Shown here piece after piece: positions 48,761 to 57,983 of a DNA stretch of 64,000 bases (positions within the stretch are counted from its first letter, which is position 1; each line of letters starts with the position of its first letter). This stretch comes from Limnobacter sp. CACIAM 66H1 (GTDB lineage: Bacteria; Pseudomonadota; Gammaproteobacteria; Burkholderiales; Burkholderiaceae_B): assembly GCF_001601825.1 (NCBI RefSeq), contig NZ_LUJK01000002.1, positions 1 to 64,000 of the forward strand. Direction: 5' to 3'. Below the pieces are notes generated by a model. It saw nothing but the letters and a program-made list of their open reading frames with translations, made no database searches and was not told where the DNA came from. A program made the translations under genes and the position numbers.

Positions 48761-48860
48761 GAAAGATCGGAACCCAAGCCAATTGGGCGATTAAGAGGCT
48801 ACGAGAGATCGGAGCCCAAGCTGATCGGGCAGTTAACCGGCAGAAGAGAGATCGCAACCC
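48761..48860. repeat. 42-43 bp tandem direct repeat, about 2.4 copies
   Basis: Units start at 48761, 48803 and 48846 with GAAAGATCGGAACCC, GAGAGATCGGAGCCC and GAGAGATCGCAACCC; the second half AAGC..ATTGGGCGATTAA / AAGCTGATCGGGCAGTTAA is also conserved. The last unit runs into the 3' end of the neighbouring gene. Confidence 0.75.
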
Positions 48861-48866
48861 TAGCTG

Positions 48867-51266
48867 TCACGCCAGAATTTTCTTGGCCTTGTCGCTTGTA
48901 ATTTGCTGGGCCCATACAAATTGGCGTGAATCATCCGCCGTCATCGGTCGAGCCAGGCCAAAACCTTGCAGCTCAAGCACACCCGACTCAATCAGGAAAT
49001 CACGTTGCTCGGCGGTTTCAACGCCTTCAGCGACTACTCCCAAGCCCAGTGCCTGAGCCATTGCCAACACAGTGCGAGACAGAATTACACTGTCTGTTTT
49101 GTTGGGCAGGTTGCTGACAAATGATCGATCAAGCTTGATCGACTGAACCGGCATTCTGTGCAGTGTGGCCAGTGAGGAATATCCCGTGCCGAAGTCGTCG
49201 ATCGACAGGGATACTCCCAACTCATGTAAACGGTTCAGGTCGTGCAGCACCGTTTCCTGATTCTGCATCAACACGGTTTCAGTCAACTCAAGTTCCAGCA
49301 GCCTGGGGGGCAATGCTGTTAGTTTAAGTACCTTTTCGACTGTGTCACAGAGTTTGCCATCCAGCAACTGAATTCCCGATACATTCACTGAAACGCTAAT
49401 TGGATTCTTCAGTTTCTTGTTGGTGTCTTTCAGCCATTTGCAGGCCTTGCGCATCACCTGCTCACCCATCGGGATGATTAAACCGGTTTCCTCGGCAATC
49501 GGAATGAACTGGGCCGGTGGAATCAATTCACCTGTGCGGGAACGCATCCGTGCCAGCGCTTCAACCGAACAAATGGAACCATTGGCGTTAAAGCGCGGCT
49601 GATAATGCAATTCGATTCGATCGTGCAAAATTGCATCATGTAGATCATTCTCAAGATCCACTTTGGTTTGCAGGGTTGCACTCATGTTGGCGTGGAATAC
49701 GCGCACCGTATTTTTGCCGGCTTGTTTGGCCTGGTACATCGCAATATCGGCATGTTTCAGCAGGCCTTCCACATCGGTGGCGTCGGTGGGAAACAGGGCC
49801 ACGCCGACCGAGGCACCCACATAAATTTTCTTTTCACCCAACTCAAACGGTTTTTTGCTGACTGCGTCCACGACCTTTCGGCCCACATTGAATGCGGTTT
49901 CCTGGTCGGCAATGTAGGGCAGGGTAATGACAAACTCATCGCCTGACAAACGGGCAACGATGTCTGAACTGCGCACCACGCTGCGCAGCCGTTTGGACAC
50001 GGCGATCAGCAAGTCATCGCCGCGGTCATGCCCAAGCGTGTCATTCACCGCCTTAAAGCCATCCAGGTCGATAAACAGCAAGCCCAGCTTGAAATCCTGA
50101 ACCTGGTCATTGCCCAGTAGTTCTTGCAAAGTTTGCGACAGGGCCAAACGATTGGGCAGACCCGTCAATGGATCATGCGTGGCCTGATGCCGCATTTTGC
50201 TTTCATTGCGTTTAATGGAGCTGATGTCGGTGAAGAAAATCGAAATCAGTTCATCGCTTGGGTAGGCTTTCACTTGGTACCACATTTCGTTGGCAGGGTC
50301 CTGCCACTGGAATGTTTCAGGTTGCATGCTGCCTTTGGCCTGATTCACATACTTGAACAAAGGCGTTTTCTTCAAGTGGGGGGCACGTTCCCACACCATG
50401 CGACCCAGCAACAATGGCGCAGTTTTACCCAGAAGTTCAGCACCTTTTTCATTGAGGTAATTCACATAGCCATTCATGTCGATGGCGAAAAACGCATCAT
50501 CCATCGATTCAAGAATGTTGTTGATGCGTTCTTCACTTTTTAACAACGCTTCTTCAAGATGAATATTGCTTGAGCGCCCAATCAGCAGTATGTCTGCGCC
50601 GATGCAGGCCGCCGTCCAGTCGAAGTACACCACATCGTTGAATGTGTTGCGCAGGCGGAAGGAGCCGTCGGTAGAGCCTGTCTGGTATTTTACCTGGTCG
50701 AGCAGTCGCTTGAATTGACCCACATCGGTGCGAAACACCAGGTTGGACGCGTCCAGGTTTTCCAGTTGTTCGCTGCTTTGTCCCAAAAACTCTTCCAGTG
50801 AGGGGCTCAGTTTCTTGATGCGCCCCTTGTCATCGACATTTAGCAACACACTGTTGGGAATTTTTTTGTCGATGCTGTCGGAGAAATCGGAGCGTTGTTC
50901 CGGTGTATTGACCGCAGACACGGCGGGTGTGGACAGTTGGGTGTTTTTTGCGTCGTGTTCCTGAATCACTCCAAACTCGCCGTGCGCCAGCATTTGTAAA
51001 CGCAACCACTGCGAGTTGACTTTGACATGACCTGTCCAGCCTTGTTGCCGGTGCAATGCATTTGAAAGAGCGCGATAAATGGCCATGCCGTAGCGATTCA
51101 CAATCAGTTCACTGCCCGATTTGAATCCCAGCTCTTGTCGGAATAATTTGCTGGCTGCGATGAGGCTTAATTCCTCGTTAACATGACCCAGCAGGGCATA
51201 ACGCGAGGTGCCGCTGTCCAGTAGCTCATTGATCAGCGGATCATCAAGAACATTGCTCAGGCTCAT
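48867..51266 (-). CDS. PAS-GGDEF-EAL c-di-GMP enzyme, coupled to upstream MCP-like sensor
   Basis: 799 residues, cytosolic. Two PAS-like regions (about 132-232 and 247-350) precede a GGDEF domain with SGDEF (441-445) and an upstream inhibitory-site candidate RSSD (432-435), and an EAL domain with EAL at 569-571, NVS, ELTE, DDFGTGYSS (690-698), KLDRS and AEGVE. Both catalytic domains look intact, so it could make or degrade c-di-GMP according to signal. Residues 1-110 form another, weak sensor-like region. Its ATG overlaps the stop of the preceding MCP-like gene by 4 bp. Confidence 0.88.
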   Translation of the reverse strand: MSLSNVLDDPLINELLDSGTSRYALLGHVNEELSLIAASKLFRQELGFKSGSELIVNRYGMAIYRALSNALHRQQGWTGHVKVNSQWLRLQMLAHGEFGVIQEHDAKNTQLSTPAVSAVNTPEQRSDFSDSIDKKIPNSVLLNVDDKGRIKKLSPSLEEFLGQSSEQLENLDASNLVFRTDVGQFKRLLDQVKYQTGSTDGSFRLRNTFNDVVYFDWTAACIGADILLIGRSSNIHLEEALLKSEERINNILESMDDAFFAIDMNGYVNYLNEKGAELLGKTAPLLLGRMVWERAPHLKKTPLFKYVNQAKGSMQPETFQWQDPANEMWYQVKAYPSDELISIFFTDISSIKRNESKMRHQATHDPLTGLPNRLALSQTLQELLGNDQVQDFKLGLLFIDLDGFKAVNDTLGHDRGDDLLIAVSKRLRSVVRSSDIVARLSGDEFVITLPYIADQETAFNVGRKVVDAVSKKPFELGEKKIYVGASVGVALFPTDATDVEGLLKHADIAMYQAKQAGKNTVRVFHANMSATLQTKVDLENDLHDAILHDRIELHYQPRFNANGSICSVEALARMRSRTGELIPPAQFIPIAEETGLIIPMGEQVMRKACKWLKDTNKKLKNPISVSVNVSGIQLLDGKLCDTVEKVLKLTALPPRLLELELTETVLMQNQETVLHDLNRLHELGVSLSIDDFGTGYSSLATLHRMPVQSIKLDRSFVSNLPNKTDSVILSRTVLAMAQALGLGVVAEGVETAEQRDFLIESGVLELQGFGLARPMTADDSRQFVWAQQITSDKAKKILA

Positions 51267-52687
51267 ACATCGAACCTCGAGAGCCGTTTTTCCATTTCGC
51301 GCATCAACTCATCGGAGCGCAATATGGTTTGTACCGTGCTGGCCAACGTTCGGAAAGCGCTTTCCGTGCGCGCTTGCATCCCTTCCATGGCACCCAGCAC
51401 TTCCCAACCCTGACGTTGATTGCCATGACCATTTTCTACCCACTGATGTGTGGCACGGTCAATGGATACCAACTGGTTCTCAATGGCGCTCAAGCCGCTT
51501 TTCAGCACATCCATCCGGGCCATGAAGCCGTTGGTGCGTTCGTTCAGATTGTCCAGCGTACCCAAGGTCGCTTGCACCTGCTGTGCTACAGCAGGAGACA
51601 GTTCTTTTTGAAACTCCTTGTGCAGGGCCTGCATCTGTTGACTGGAATCAAAAGCCTGTTTGCTGATGCGTTGTAATTGTTCCAGGGATTGGTTCAGTTC
51701 ATTGAGCAGATCAAAACTGTCTTCGGTGACTTTCTTGGACAGCTCAGCAGTGCTTTGTCCCATGCGGGTTTGGTTGCCCAGGCTTTGAACGAAATCGCGC
51801 AGCTTTTTGGAAGCCTGTGAGCTGTCTTCCATTTGTTGTGTATTGCCTGCGCCCAGTTCTTTCGCAATTTGCGAAAGCTCTCGAATGTCTGTCCGAAGCA
51901 TTTTGAATGCTGCGACGACAAAAGCCATGTTGTCTGCATAATCGTTGAAGACCTGCCCCATCGGGGACATGCGACCATGCTCATCGGTTTGTGCGCGTAC
52001 CCGCAGGTTAATACCCTTTTCCTTGTCCAGATAGGCTAACAGTTTGGCGCCTTCTTCTGCGGCCAAAGCATGTTGGCGAAGCGTTTGCGCGATGACTGAG
52101 AGCAGCAATACAGCCACAGCCACGTAAAAGCCGTGAAGAGCCACTGCGGGCATGCCCGAAAATGGACCGCGGAAGATATAGCATTCAAAACCCGCCTGCT
52201 GCAGCATGTCGAACACAATGTGATGGATCACGATAAACAAGCCCATGCTGAGCAAGGGGCGAGTGTCCCGGTAAGCCAGCATCACTGGCAACAACATGAA
52301 AAAGCTGAAGTGATACTCAAGCAGTCCGCGTGCCAGGTGCACGTGCAGTGCGCCCATGCCCACCAGCAGTGCGGCGTTGATGTGCATGGTCAAAGGCTGT
52401 CCCGCGTGCCAGCGTGTAATCGCCAGGCTGCTCAGAAAAAGCGGAATTCCCCAGCCCAGCGCTTGGGCCAAATTGTTGTAGGCCAGCCCTTCGAGGGTGG
52501 CAAACACCAGGCAGGCAAAACTGACGATCACGCACAGCCAGTCGGCGTTGATCCGGATTGAGGCAAAGTCAGTGGCGTTGGGCGCTGCGCCGGACAGTTT
52601 GCTTAGAAAAGTAAAGAAGCCGTGGGAGGGTAGCTGCACCGGAGCGTGGGAAGCTTGTTGGTTCAGGGCCGAGTGCTGGGCGTGCAT
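51263..52687 (-). CDS. Six-TM, His-rich sensor with MCP-like coiled-coil domain
   Basis: 474 residues. Six hydrophobic segments (about 48-68, 75-91, 102-119, 124-139, 145-162, 182-203) carry many His (H102, H115, H117, H126, H155, H156, H185), including EYHFSFF and IVIHHIVFD, resembling the membrane domain found in some chemoreceptors and diguanylate cyclases. A long helical cytoplasmic part (about 205-474) follows, with HAMP-like beginning, but I see no canonical receptor tip for CheA/CheW. It is translationally coupled to the GGDEF-EAL gene. Possibly it senses a ligand, metal or haem and directs the c-di-GMP enzyme. Confidence 0.7.
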   Translation of the reverse strand: MHAQHSALNQQASHAPVQLPSHGFFTFLSKLSGAAPNATDFASIRINADWLCVIVSFACLVFATLEGLAYNNLAQALGWGIPLFLSSLAITRWHAGQPLTMHINAALLVGMGALHVHLARGLLEYHFSFFMLLPVMLAYRDTRPLLSMGLFIVIHHIVFDMLQQAGFECYIFRGPFSGMPAVALHGFYVAVAVLLLSVIAQTLRQHALAAEEGAKLLAYLDKEKGINLRVRAQTDEHGRMSPMGQVFNDYADNMAFVVAAFKMLRTDIRELSQIAKELGAGNTQQMEDSSQASKKLRDFVQSLGNQTRMGQSTAELSKKVTEDSFDLLNELNQSLEQLQRISKQAFDSSQQMQALHKEFQKELSPAVAQQVQATLGTLDNLNERTNGFMARMDVLKSGLSAIENQLVSIDRATHQWVENGHGNQRQGWEVLGAMEGMQARTESAFRTLASTVQTILRSDELMREMEKRLSRFDV

Positions 52688-52784
52688 GGTGAATTCTCGA
52701 ATGTAACTTTGTCCAAATGTTAAATTCGAGAATACTGGAAGTCATTTGTAATCAATCACCTGAATAGAGTGGATTTTCACCCCT

Positions 52785-53816
52785 TCAGAATCGTTCTTCG
52801 GGTGTCAGCAAACGCCACTGGCCCACCGGCAGGTCGCCCAGCATCACTCGACCAATCCGGACACGTTTCAAGCCCACCACTTTCAGGCCGACGATTTCAC
52901 ACATTCGGCGAATTTGCCGCTTTTTGCCTTCGTTCAAAATGAAGCGAAGCTGGTCCTCGTTTTGCCAACTGACGCGTGCGGGTTTGAGAGCTTCGCCGTC
53001 AAGGCTAAGGCCATAACGCAGCATTTCAAGTCCACGATCAGTCAGTTCACCTTCGACTCGCACCAGGTACTCTTTTTCCACGGTGCTGTTGGCATCGATC
53101 AATTGTTTGGCGATTCGTCCATCTTGGGTCAACACCAACAAGCCAGTGGAGTCGATGTCAAGTCGCCCTGCTGGTGCAAGGCCTTTGAGCATGGCGGGCT
53201 GAAATGGAGTCGATGTTTTCCGGTCGGCCTGATTCTCAAGGCTTAAGCATTCCATGGCGGCTTTGTACCGGCCCTCGGGTTGCCCTGAAACCACACCGAT
53301 TGGCTTGTGGTAAAGAATGGTGACCTGCTTGCCGAGTACATTTTTTGCGCGTGCATCCAGGTCAATCGTGACAGTGGGCAGCACCTTGGCCCCCAGCTCG
53401 TCAACCACTTTTCCATTGACGCGCACCCAACCGTTTTCAATCAGGTAATCTGCTTCGCGGCGCGAACAAAGACCTTTCGCAGCCATGATTTTGCTAAGGC
53501 GTTGTGGTTCAAACGGGTCGAGCATGTCCAGTGTGTTTGTGCCGGTGACCTTGCTGCGGCGAGGCCGTGCAGCACCGGCAGCCGGGGCCACAGGGGCGCT
53601 GCGCATGGCTGCACGGTTGCGGTCGGGCTTGGCGGCAGGTTTTGTCAGGGTAGTTGCTGCTTTGCCTGTTGCGCTGCCGGGCCTGCCACGTCCCGCTGCT
53701 GCTGGTTTGGCGGGGGTGGCTGTTTTGTTGCGGTTACTGGGGCGTGCCGGTGGACCGGAACGCCCTGAGTCGCCAGTGCGGCCTGCACTACTGTTGCGGC
53801 CTGCGGGTTTTTTCAT
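52785..53816 (-). CDS. rluF: RluF-like 23S rRNA pseudouridine synthase (RsuA/RluB/E/F family)
   Basis: 343 residues. The first ~85 are a low-complexity basic region rich in Pro, Ala, Gly, Lys and Arg. Then an S4 domain (GLCSRREADYLIENGWVRVNG, about 115-135) and the synthase core with the catalytic Asp in GRLDIDSTGLL (about 217-227), VEKEYLVRV and NEGKKRQIRRMCEIVG. The YHKPIGVVSGQPEG segment and the end VGQWRLLTPEE are nearest to RluF. The exact uridine modified is not certain. It is a single gene between the sensor pair and the RND operon. Confidence 0.85.
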   Translation of the reverse strand: MKKPAGRNSSAGRTGDSGRSGPPARPSNRNKTATPAKPAAAGRGRPGSATGKAATTLTKPAAKPDRNRAAMRSAPVAPAAGAARPRRSKVTGTNTLDMLDPFEPQRLSKIMAAKGLCSRREADYLIENGWVRVNGKVVDELGAKVLPTVTIDLDARAKNVLGKQVTILYHKPIGVVSGQPEGRYKAAMECLSLENQADRKTSTPFQPAMLKGLAPAGRLDIDSTGLLVLTQDGRIAKQLIDANSTVEKEYLVRVEGELTDRGLEMLRYGLSLDGEALKPARVSWQNEDQLRFILNEGKKRQIRRMCEIVGLKVVGLKRVRIGRVMLGDLPVGQWRLLTPEERF

Positions 53817-53874
53817 GATTTCACGGTGTCCTTGTGCATTGAGGCCGTATTGTAGGTGAAATCAATGGCTTAGG

Positions 53875-56800
53875 CTATGTCCTCTGCAGGTCGGGTGGCA
53901 ACAGTTTGTACAGCACCGGCGTCACCAGGCGACCGATGAAGGTTGAAGAAATCAGGCCGCCAATAATGACCCAAGCCATGGGCGAGTAGAGCCCGCCACC
54001 CTGCAAGGCCAGAGGCAGCAAGCCACCCACGGCAGTGGCGCTGGTCAGCAAAATCGGCAGGAAACGGATTCGACCTGCTTCTTCAATGGACTCATCAAGA
54101 CCCTTGCCCTCTTCGCGCAACTGGTTGGTGAAGTCCACCAGCAAAATCGAGTTCTTGATTTCAATGCCGATCAGCGCAATGAAGCCAATCATCGCGGTGA
54201 AACTGAGTGAGTTCCCGGTGAGGAACAGCATGACCATCCCACCGGTAACACCCAATGGAATCACGAACAGCACAATCAGTGTGCTTTTAAAGCTGCCAAA
54301 TTCCAGCACAAGAATAGCCAGAATGCCGAATATGGTAATCAGGATCGCGGTGCCAAATCCGGCAAAGCTTTCCTGTCGGCTCTTCACTTCGCCAGCCATT
54401 TTGTAACGGTAACCCGTGGGCAAGCCCATCTCGTCGATCTGCTTGGCAATTTCATTGCTGACCTTTTCCGTGTTGTACCCGGTGCGGGTGTAGGCAGTCA
54501 GCAAAACAGCACGCTCGCGGTCAAAGCGGTAAATGCTGTTCAGGTTGTCATCGAGTTCAAGCGTGGTGAGTTGAGTCAGTGGCACGGCTTGTCCGGTGCG
54601 TGAAATCACATGAAAGTCGTCGAGCGCACTCAAGCTGCTGCGTACACCTGCAGGGCCACGCACGCTGATTGTGTATGCGTCGCCGTTGCTCTGGCGAATT
54701 TCACCTGCAAATGCGCCTGCAATCGCCAACCGCACTGCCTGGTCCAGCTCGGCCGAATTCACGCCCAGCAAACCTGCTTTTTCAAAATTCACTTTTAATC
54801 GAAGGTCACTGCGCCCGGTACGCTGAGGGTTGTCCACGTTTTGCGTACCAGGGTGGGCCAGCATGATGCGCTCCACCTGTGCGGACAATTCGCGCAGAGT
54901 CTCAATTTCGGGCCCAACCAAGCGAATGCCAATCGGCGCATCGATGGGCGGTCCATTTTCAAACTCGCGTACGATCAGGTTGGCCCCTGCAATTGTTTTC
55001 AATTCGTTGCGAATGTTGTCGAGCAGCTTCGGCGTGTCGTCGTTGTACTCCTTGAGTTGCACGAAAAGCTCACCCACATTCGATTGTTTGTCTTGTTGGA
55101 ACACGTTGTAATAAATTTGTGGATTGCCTTCACCCACGGTGGCCATGACCGCGGTAATCTCGCCGAATTCACTGAGTTTGTTCTCCACCTGTTTCACCAC
55201 AGAGTCGGTGGCGGTCAAGCTGGAGCCTGGAGGCAAACCTACCTCGATGACAAACTGCGGTGTATTGGCTTTGGGGAACAGCGACATGCCCATGAGTGGC
55301 GCCAAACCCAGGCTGGCCACGAACAACACCAGCGATGCAGCCACCACGGTTTTTGGGGTTTGCAAAGCGCGGTGCAGCAGCGGGGTGTAAATTTTGTCGA
55401 TTAGCCCCATGAGTTTCTGAAGCACGATATTGCCGTGTTCGTTTTCTTCTTTTTTCAGCACACGACTGGCCAAAAACGGAATGATGGTCAAAGCAACAAA
55501 CAGCGATGCAATCACTGTAAACACCACAGCCACGGGCAGTGAACGAATGAATTTCCCAGCGTTGTCTGGAAGCATCAAGAGGGGCAGGAAGGCGAACAGC
55601 AAAGTTGCGGTACAGCCCAAAACAGCCAGCGAAATTTGCTTGGTGGCCAAACGTGCAGCATCGATGCGGTTGTAGCCCATGCGCAGGTAACGTGAAATGT
55701 TTTCAATCACCACGATTGAATCATCGACCAACAGGCCCAAGGCAACCACCAGACCTGCAATGGAAAGCTGGTTCAGCGAAAAGCCTGCATAGTACAAACA
55801 GGCCAAGCCTGTGAGCAGCGAAAGCGGTACGCTGACCATCACAATACCCGAGGCCCGCAAACCCAAAGGCAAGAGCGTAATCAGCACCAGCGTGACAGCC
55901 AGGGCAAAGTCAAAGGTCAGGCGATCAATCCGCTTCTCCACGTTTTTGTACTGCTCAAATCCGCGTTCGAGTTTGATGTTCGGGGGCAGCGTTTTCTCGA
56001 ACTCGTCCGCGGTCTCCTGCAAGGCTTTCTGGGTCACAAAAATATTGCGTTCATCTTTCTGGTTGGCTGTGACAAACACCGCACGCTGACCATTGAATCG
56101 GGCCATCACCTCCTGGTTTTCATAGTCCCATTGCACATCGGCCACATCGCCCACTCGAATCAAGCGACCGCCCAGATCACCACCTGTGCCTGTGCCCGCA
56201 ATCACCGTGTTTCTGATTTCTTCAACGCTACGGTACTGACCGGAAGTTTGCACGTTCAAACGACGTGCGCCTTCTTCAACGGGGCCCCCGGGGATATTCA
56301 GTGATTCACCCTGAATAACACGCGCTACATCGGCGGCTTGTATGCCCAACTCCGCCAGCTTTTTAAAGTTCAGGCTGACCCGCACTTGTTGCTCTGGGTA
56401 GGCCCAGCTTTCGCTTTCACGCACCGATGAAATGCGCTCGAACGCCTCGGAAAGGTCTTCAGCATAATTGGCCAAATCAGCATAGCTCGCTGTTTCCGAC
56501 ACCAGTGAGTACTGAATGATGTTGGTGAAGCCAGGGTTGATTCGTTCAATTTCCAGTTTTTGTATGCCCGCAGGTAGCTGGTCTCGAATGCTGTTGAGTT
56601 CCCGGTTTACTTCATCGAACTTTTTATCAACATCGACTTCCGCATCGAAACGCACAAATACCACACCGCCGCTGTTACGGGATGTTGAAAGCATTTCTTT
56701 CAGGTCATCCAGGCTGCGCAGTGCATCTTCAATTGGCTTGGCCACCTGTTGTTCCATCTCGCGTGGGTCAGCGCCCGGATAGATGACATTGATGCGGAAT

Positions 56801-56931
56801 GCGCTGATGTCGAAGTAGGGGTCTTCGGTTCTGGGAATGTTTTGATACGCGCTGATACCGATGGCCGTCAGAAGGAAAAAGATCACCAGCGTGAACTGGT
56901 AATTCTTGATGGAAAAGTCCGAGAGTTTCAT
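53875..56931 (-). CDS. RND efflux transporter, inner-membrane permease
   Basis: 1018-residue AcrB/HAE-1-type pump. TM1 is near the N-terminus (FTLVIFFLLTAIGISAY), the first periplasmic domain follows, then TM2-TM6 with the proton-relay Asp pair in VVALGLLVDDSIVVIENI (about 401-418), the second periplasmic domain, and TM8-TM12 with GIEIKNSILLVDF. It is the last gene of the tetR-tolC-MFP-RND set, 5 bp after the adaptor gene. The substrate is unknown; dimers of Asp in TM4 point to drug-type rather than heavy-metal type, but this is inference. Confidence 0.92.
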   Translation of the reverse strand: MKLSDFSIKNYQFTLVIFFLLTAIGISAYQNIPRTEDPYFDISAFRINVIYPGADPREMEQQVAKPIEDALRSLDDLKEMLSTSRNSGGVVFVRFDAEVDVDKKFDEVNRELNSIRDQLPAGIQKLEIERINPGFTNIIQYSLVSETASYADLANYAEDLSEAFERISSVRESESWAYPEQQVRVSLNFKKLAELGIQAADVARVIQGESLNIPGGPVEEGARRLNVQTSGQYRSVEEIRNTVIAGTGTGGDLGGRLIRVGDVADVQWDYENQEVMARFNGQRAVFVTANQKDERNIFVTQKALQETADEFEKTLPPNIKLERGFEQYKNVEKRIDRLTFDFALAVTLVLITLLPLGLRASGIVMVSVPLSLLTGLACLYYAGFSLNQLSIAGLVVALGLLVDDSIVVIENISRYLRMGYNRIDAARLATKQISLAVLGCTATLLFAFLPLLMLPDNAGKFIRSLPVAVVFTVIASLFVALTIIPFLASRVLKKEENEHGNIVLQKLMGLIDKIYTPLLHRALQTPKTVVAASLVLFVASLGLAPLMGMSLFPKANTPQFVIEVGLPPGSSLTATDSVVKQVENKLSEFGEITAVMATVGEGNPQIYYNVFQQDKQSNVGELFVQLKEYNDDTPKLLDNIRNELKTIAGANLIVREFENGPPIDAPIGIRLVGPEIETLRELSAQVERIMLAHPGTQNVDNPQRTGRSDLRLKVNFEKAGLLGVNSAELDQAVRLAIAGAFAGEIRQSNGDAYTISVRGPAGVRSSLSALDDFHVISRTGQAVPLTQLTTLELDDNLNSIYRFDRERAVLLTAYTRTGYNTEKVSNEIAKQIDEMGLPTGYRYKMAGEVKSRQESFAGFGTAILITIFGILAILVLEFGSFKSTLIVLFVIPLGVTGGMVMLFLTGNSLSFTAMIGFIALIGIEIKNSILLVDFTNQLREEGKGLDESIEEAGRIRFLPILLTSATAVGGLLPLALQGGGLYSPMAWVIIGGLISSTFIGRLVTPVLYKLLPPDLQRT

Positions 56932-56936
56932 CTGGA

Positions 56937-57983
56937 TTACTCCTGAACTTTCACGGTTTCACCGTCTTGGAGGTAGGCGGCGCCTGTGCTTACCACGCGT
57001 GTGCCTTCAGCCAGTTGGTCGACCAATGCAATTCGGTCGCCTTGTATAAAGGCCACAGCCACAGTTTGACGTTTCACGGTGTTGTCAGTTTGTACTGTGT
57101 AAATCCAGGCTGCCTTGTTGTCGCCTTCCACGACGGCTTCAATCGGTACGTAGCTGCGAGTTCCATTGAAATTGTTGGGCTCGATGTGGGTACGACCTTG
57201 CATACCGGACAGCAGGTTGAGGTTTTCATGCGCACTGGTATTGACCTCAACCAGTACCCCGTAGGTGCCTGTGGCCGGGTCTGCAGCCTGACTAAGTTCA
57301 ATCACCTTGCCGGGCCACTTCACGCCCGGCAGGGCATCGAATTGCACTTCAGCTTTTGCGCCGAGCTGGATGTGAACCGCTTGCCTGTCTGCAAGGCTTG
57401 CTTTCATGACAAAGCCACTGCTTTTACTGCCGAGCAGCAAGATCGGCTGCCCGGGAGATACGACCTCACCAGTTTGCGCAAAACGCTTGAGCACAACACC
57501 ATTGGCCTGGGCTTGAATTTCTGCAGTTTGGCTTGCAAATTGAGCTTGACTCAATTGTGCGCGTGCCGCTTGTGCGGCAGTTTCAAGGTTGTAGAGCTGT
57601 ACTTTTGAAATCACTTCCTGTTCACGCAATAATTTGCCACGTTGCAAATCGCGTTGGGCTTTCTCAAAACCTGCGCTGGCTTGGCTCACAGCTGCGTTGA
57701 CGTCTTGTTTGTTCAGCGAAGCCAGCCGCTGGCCTTTCTCCACGGTTTCGCCTTCACGCACATTGATGCGTTCGATCACGCCACCCACTTTGAAACTCAA
57801 CCGTGTTTCATCCCGAAAGGCGCCAATGCCAGGTACTTCAATCAAGCTGGCTGCAGGGCCGCTCTGTACGGCTTCGGTTTTCACCAAACGGTATTCCACC
57901 GGGGGTGCTTCCTCAGGAGTCGCCGGGCCACAGGCTGCCAGCACCAATAGGGAGAGGGTTGATAAAACGAGTGCGGGTTTCAT
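56937..57983 (-). CDS. RND periplasmic adaptor (membrane fusion protein), lipoprotein
   Basis: 348 residues with a lipoprotein signal (LSTLSLLVLAAC, Cys at about 18). Domains in order: barrel-sandwich/lipoyl (GVIERINVREGETVEKGQRLASL and later NGVVLKRFAQTGEVVSPGQPILLL), alpha-hairpin between them, and beta-barrel and membrane-proximal domains. It links the RND pump to the outer-membrane factor. It overlaps the TolC-family gene by 4 bp. Confidence 0.92.
   Translation of the reverse strand: MKPALVLSTLSLLVLAACGPATPEEAPPVEYRLVKTEAVQSGPAASLIEVPGIGAFRDETRLSFKVGGVIERINVREGETVEKGQRLASLNKQDVNAAVSQASAGFEKAQRDLQRGKLLREQEVISKVQLYNLETAAQAARAQLSQAQFASQTAEIQAQANGVVLKRFAQTGEVVSPGQPILLLGSKSSGFVMKASLADRQAVHIQLGAKAEVQFDALPGVKWPGKVIELSQAADPATGTYGVLVEVNTSAHENLNLLSGMQGRTHIEPNNFNGTRSYVPIEAVVEGDNKAAWIYTVQTDNTVKRQTVAVAFIQGDRIALVDQLAEGTRVVSTGAAYLQDGETVKVQE

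Larger units (their letters stand above)
48310..48866. other. 557-bp intergenic region with inverted and tandem repeats, no gene seen
   Basis: No credible ORF: the open frames present on either strand lack start context and similarity. The region holds two large imperfect inverted repeats (48371-48566 and 48625-48757) and a tandem repeat (48761-about 48860). It lies between the convergent stop codons of queD and the GGDEF-EAL gene. It is by far the longest non-coding stretch in this dense window. Confidence 0.8.

Noticed and set aside
48761-48860. CRISPR-like array
   Set aside because: Only 2.4 units, no unique spacers between conserved repeats (the whole 42-43 bp unit repeats) and no cas genes.
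48542-48901. 119-residue plus-strand ORF in the intergenic region
   Set aside because: No similarity to known proteins by eye, runs through inverted repeats and ends inside the neighbouring gene; treated as non-coding.
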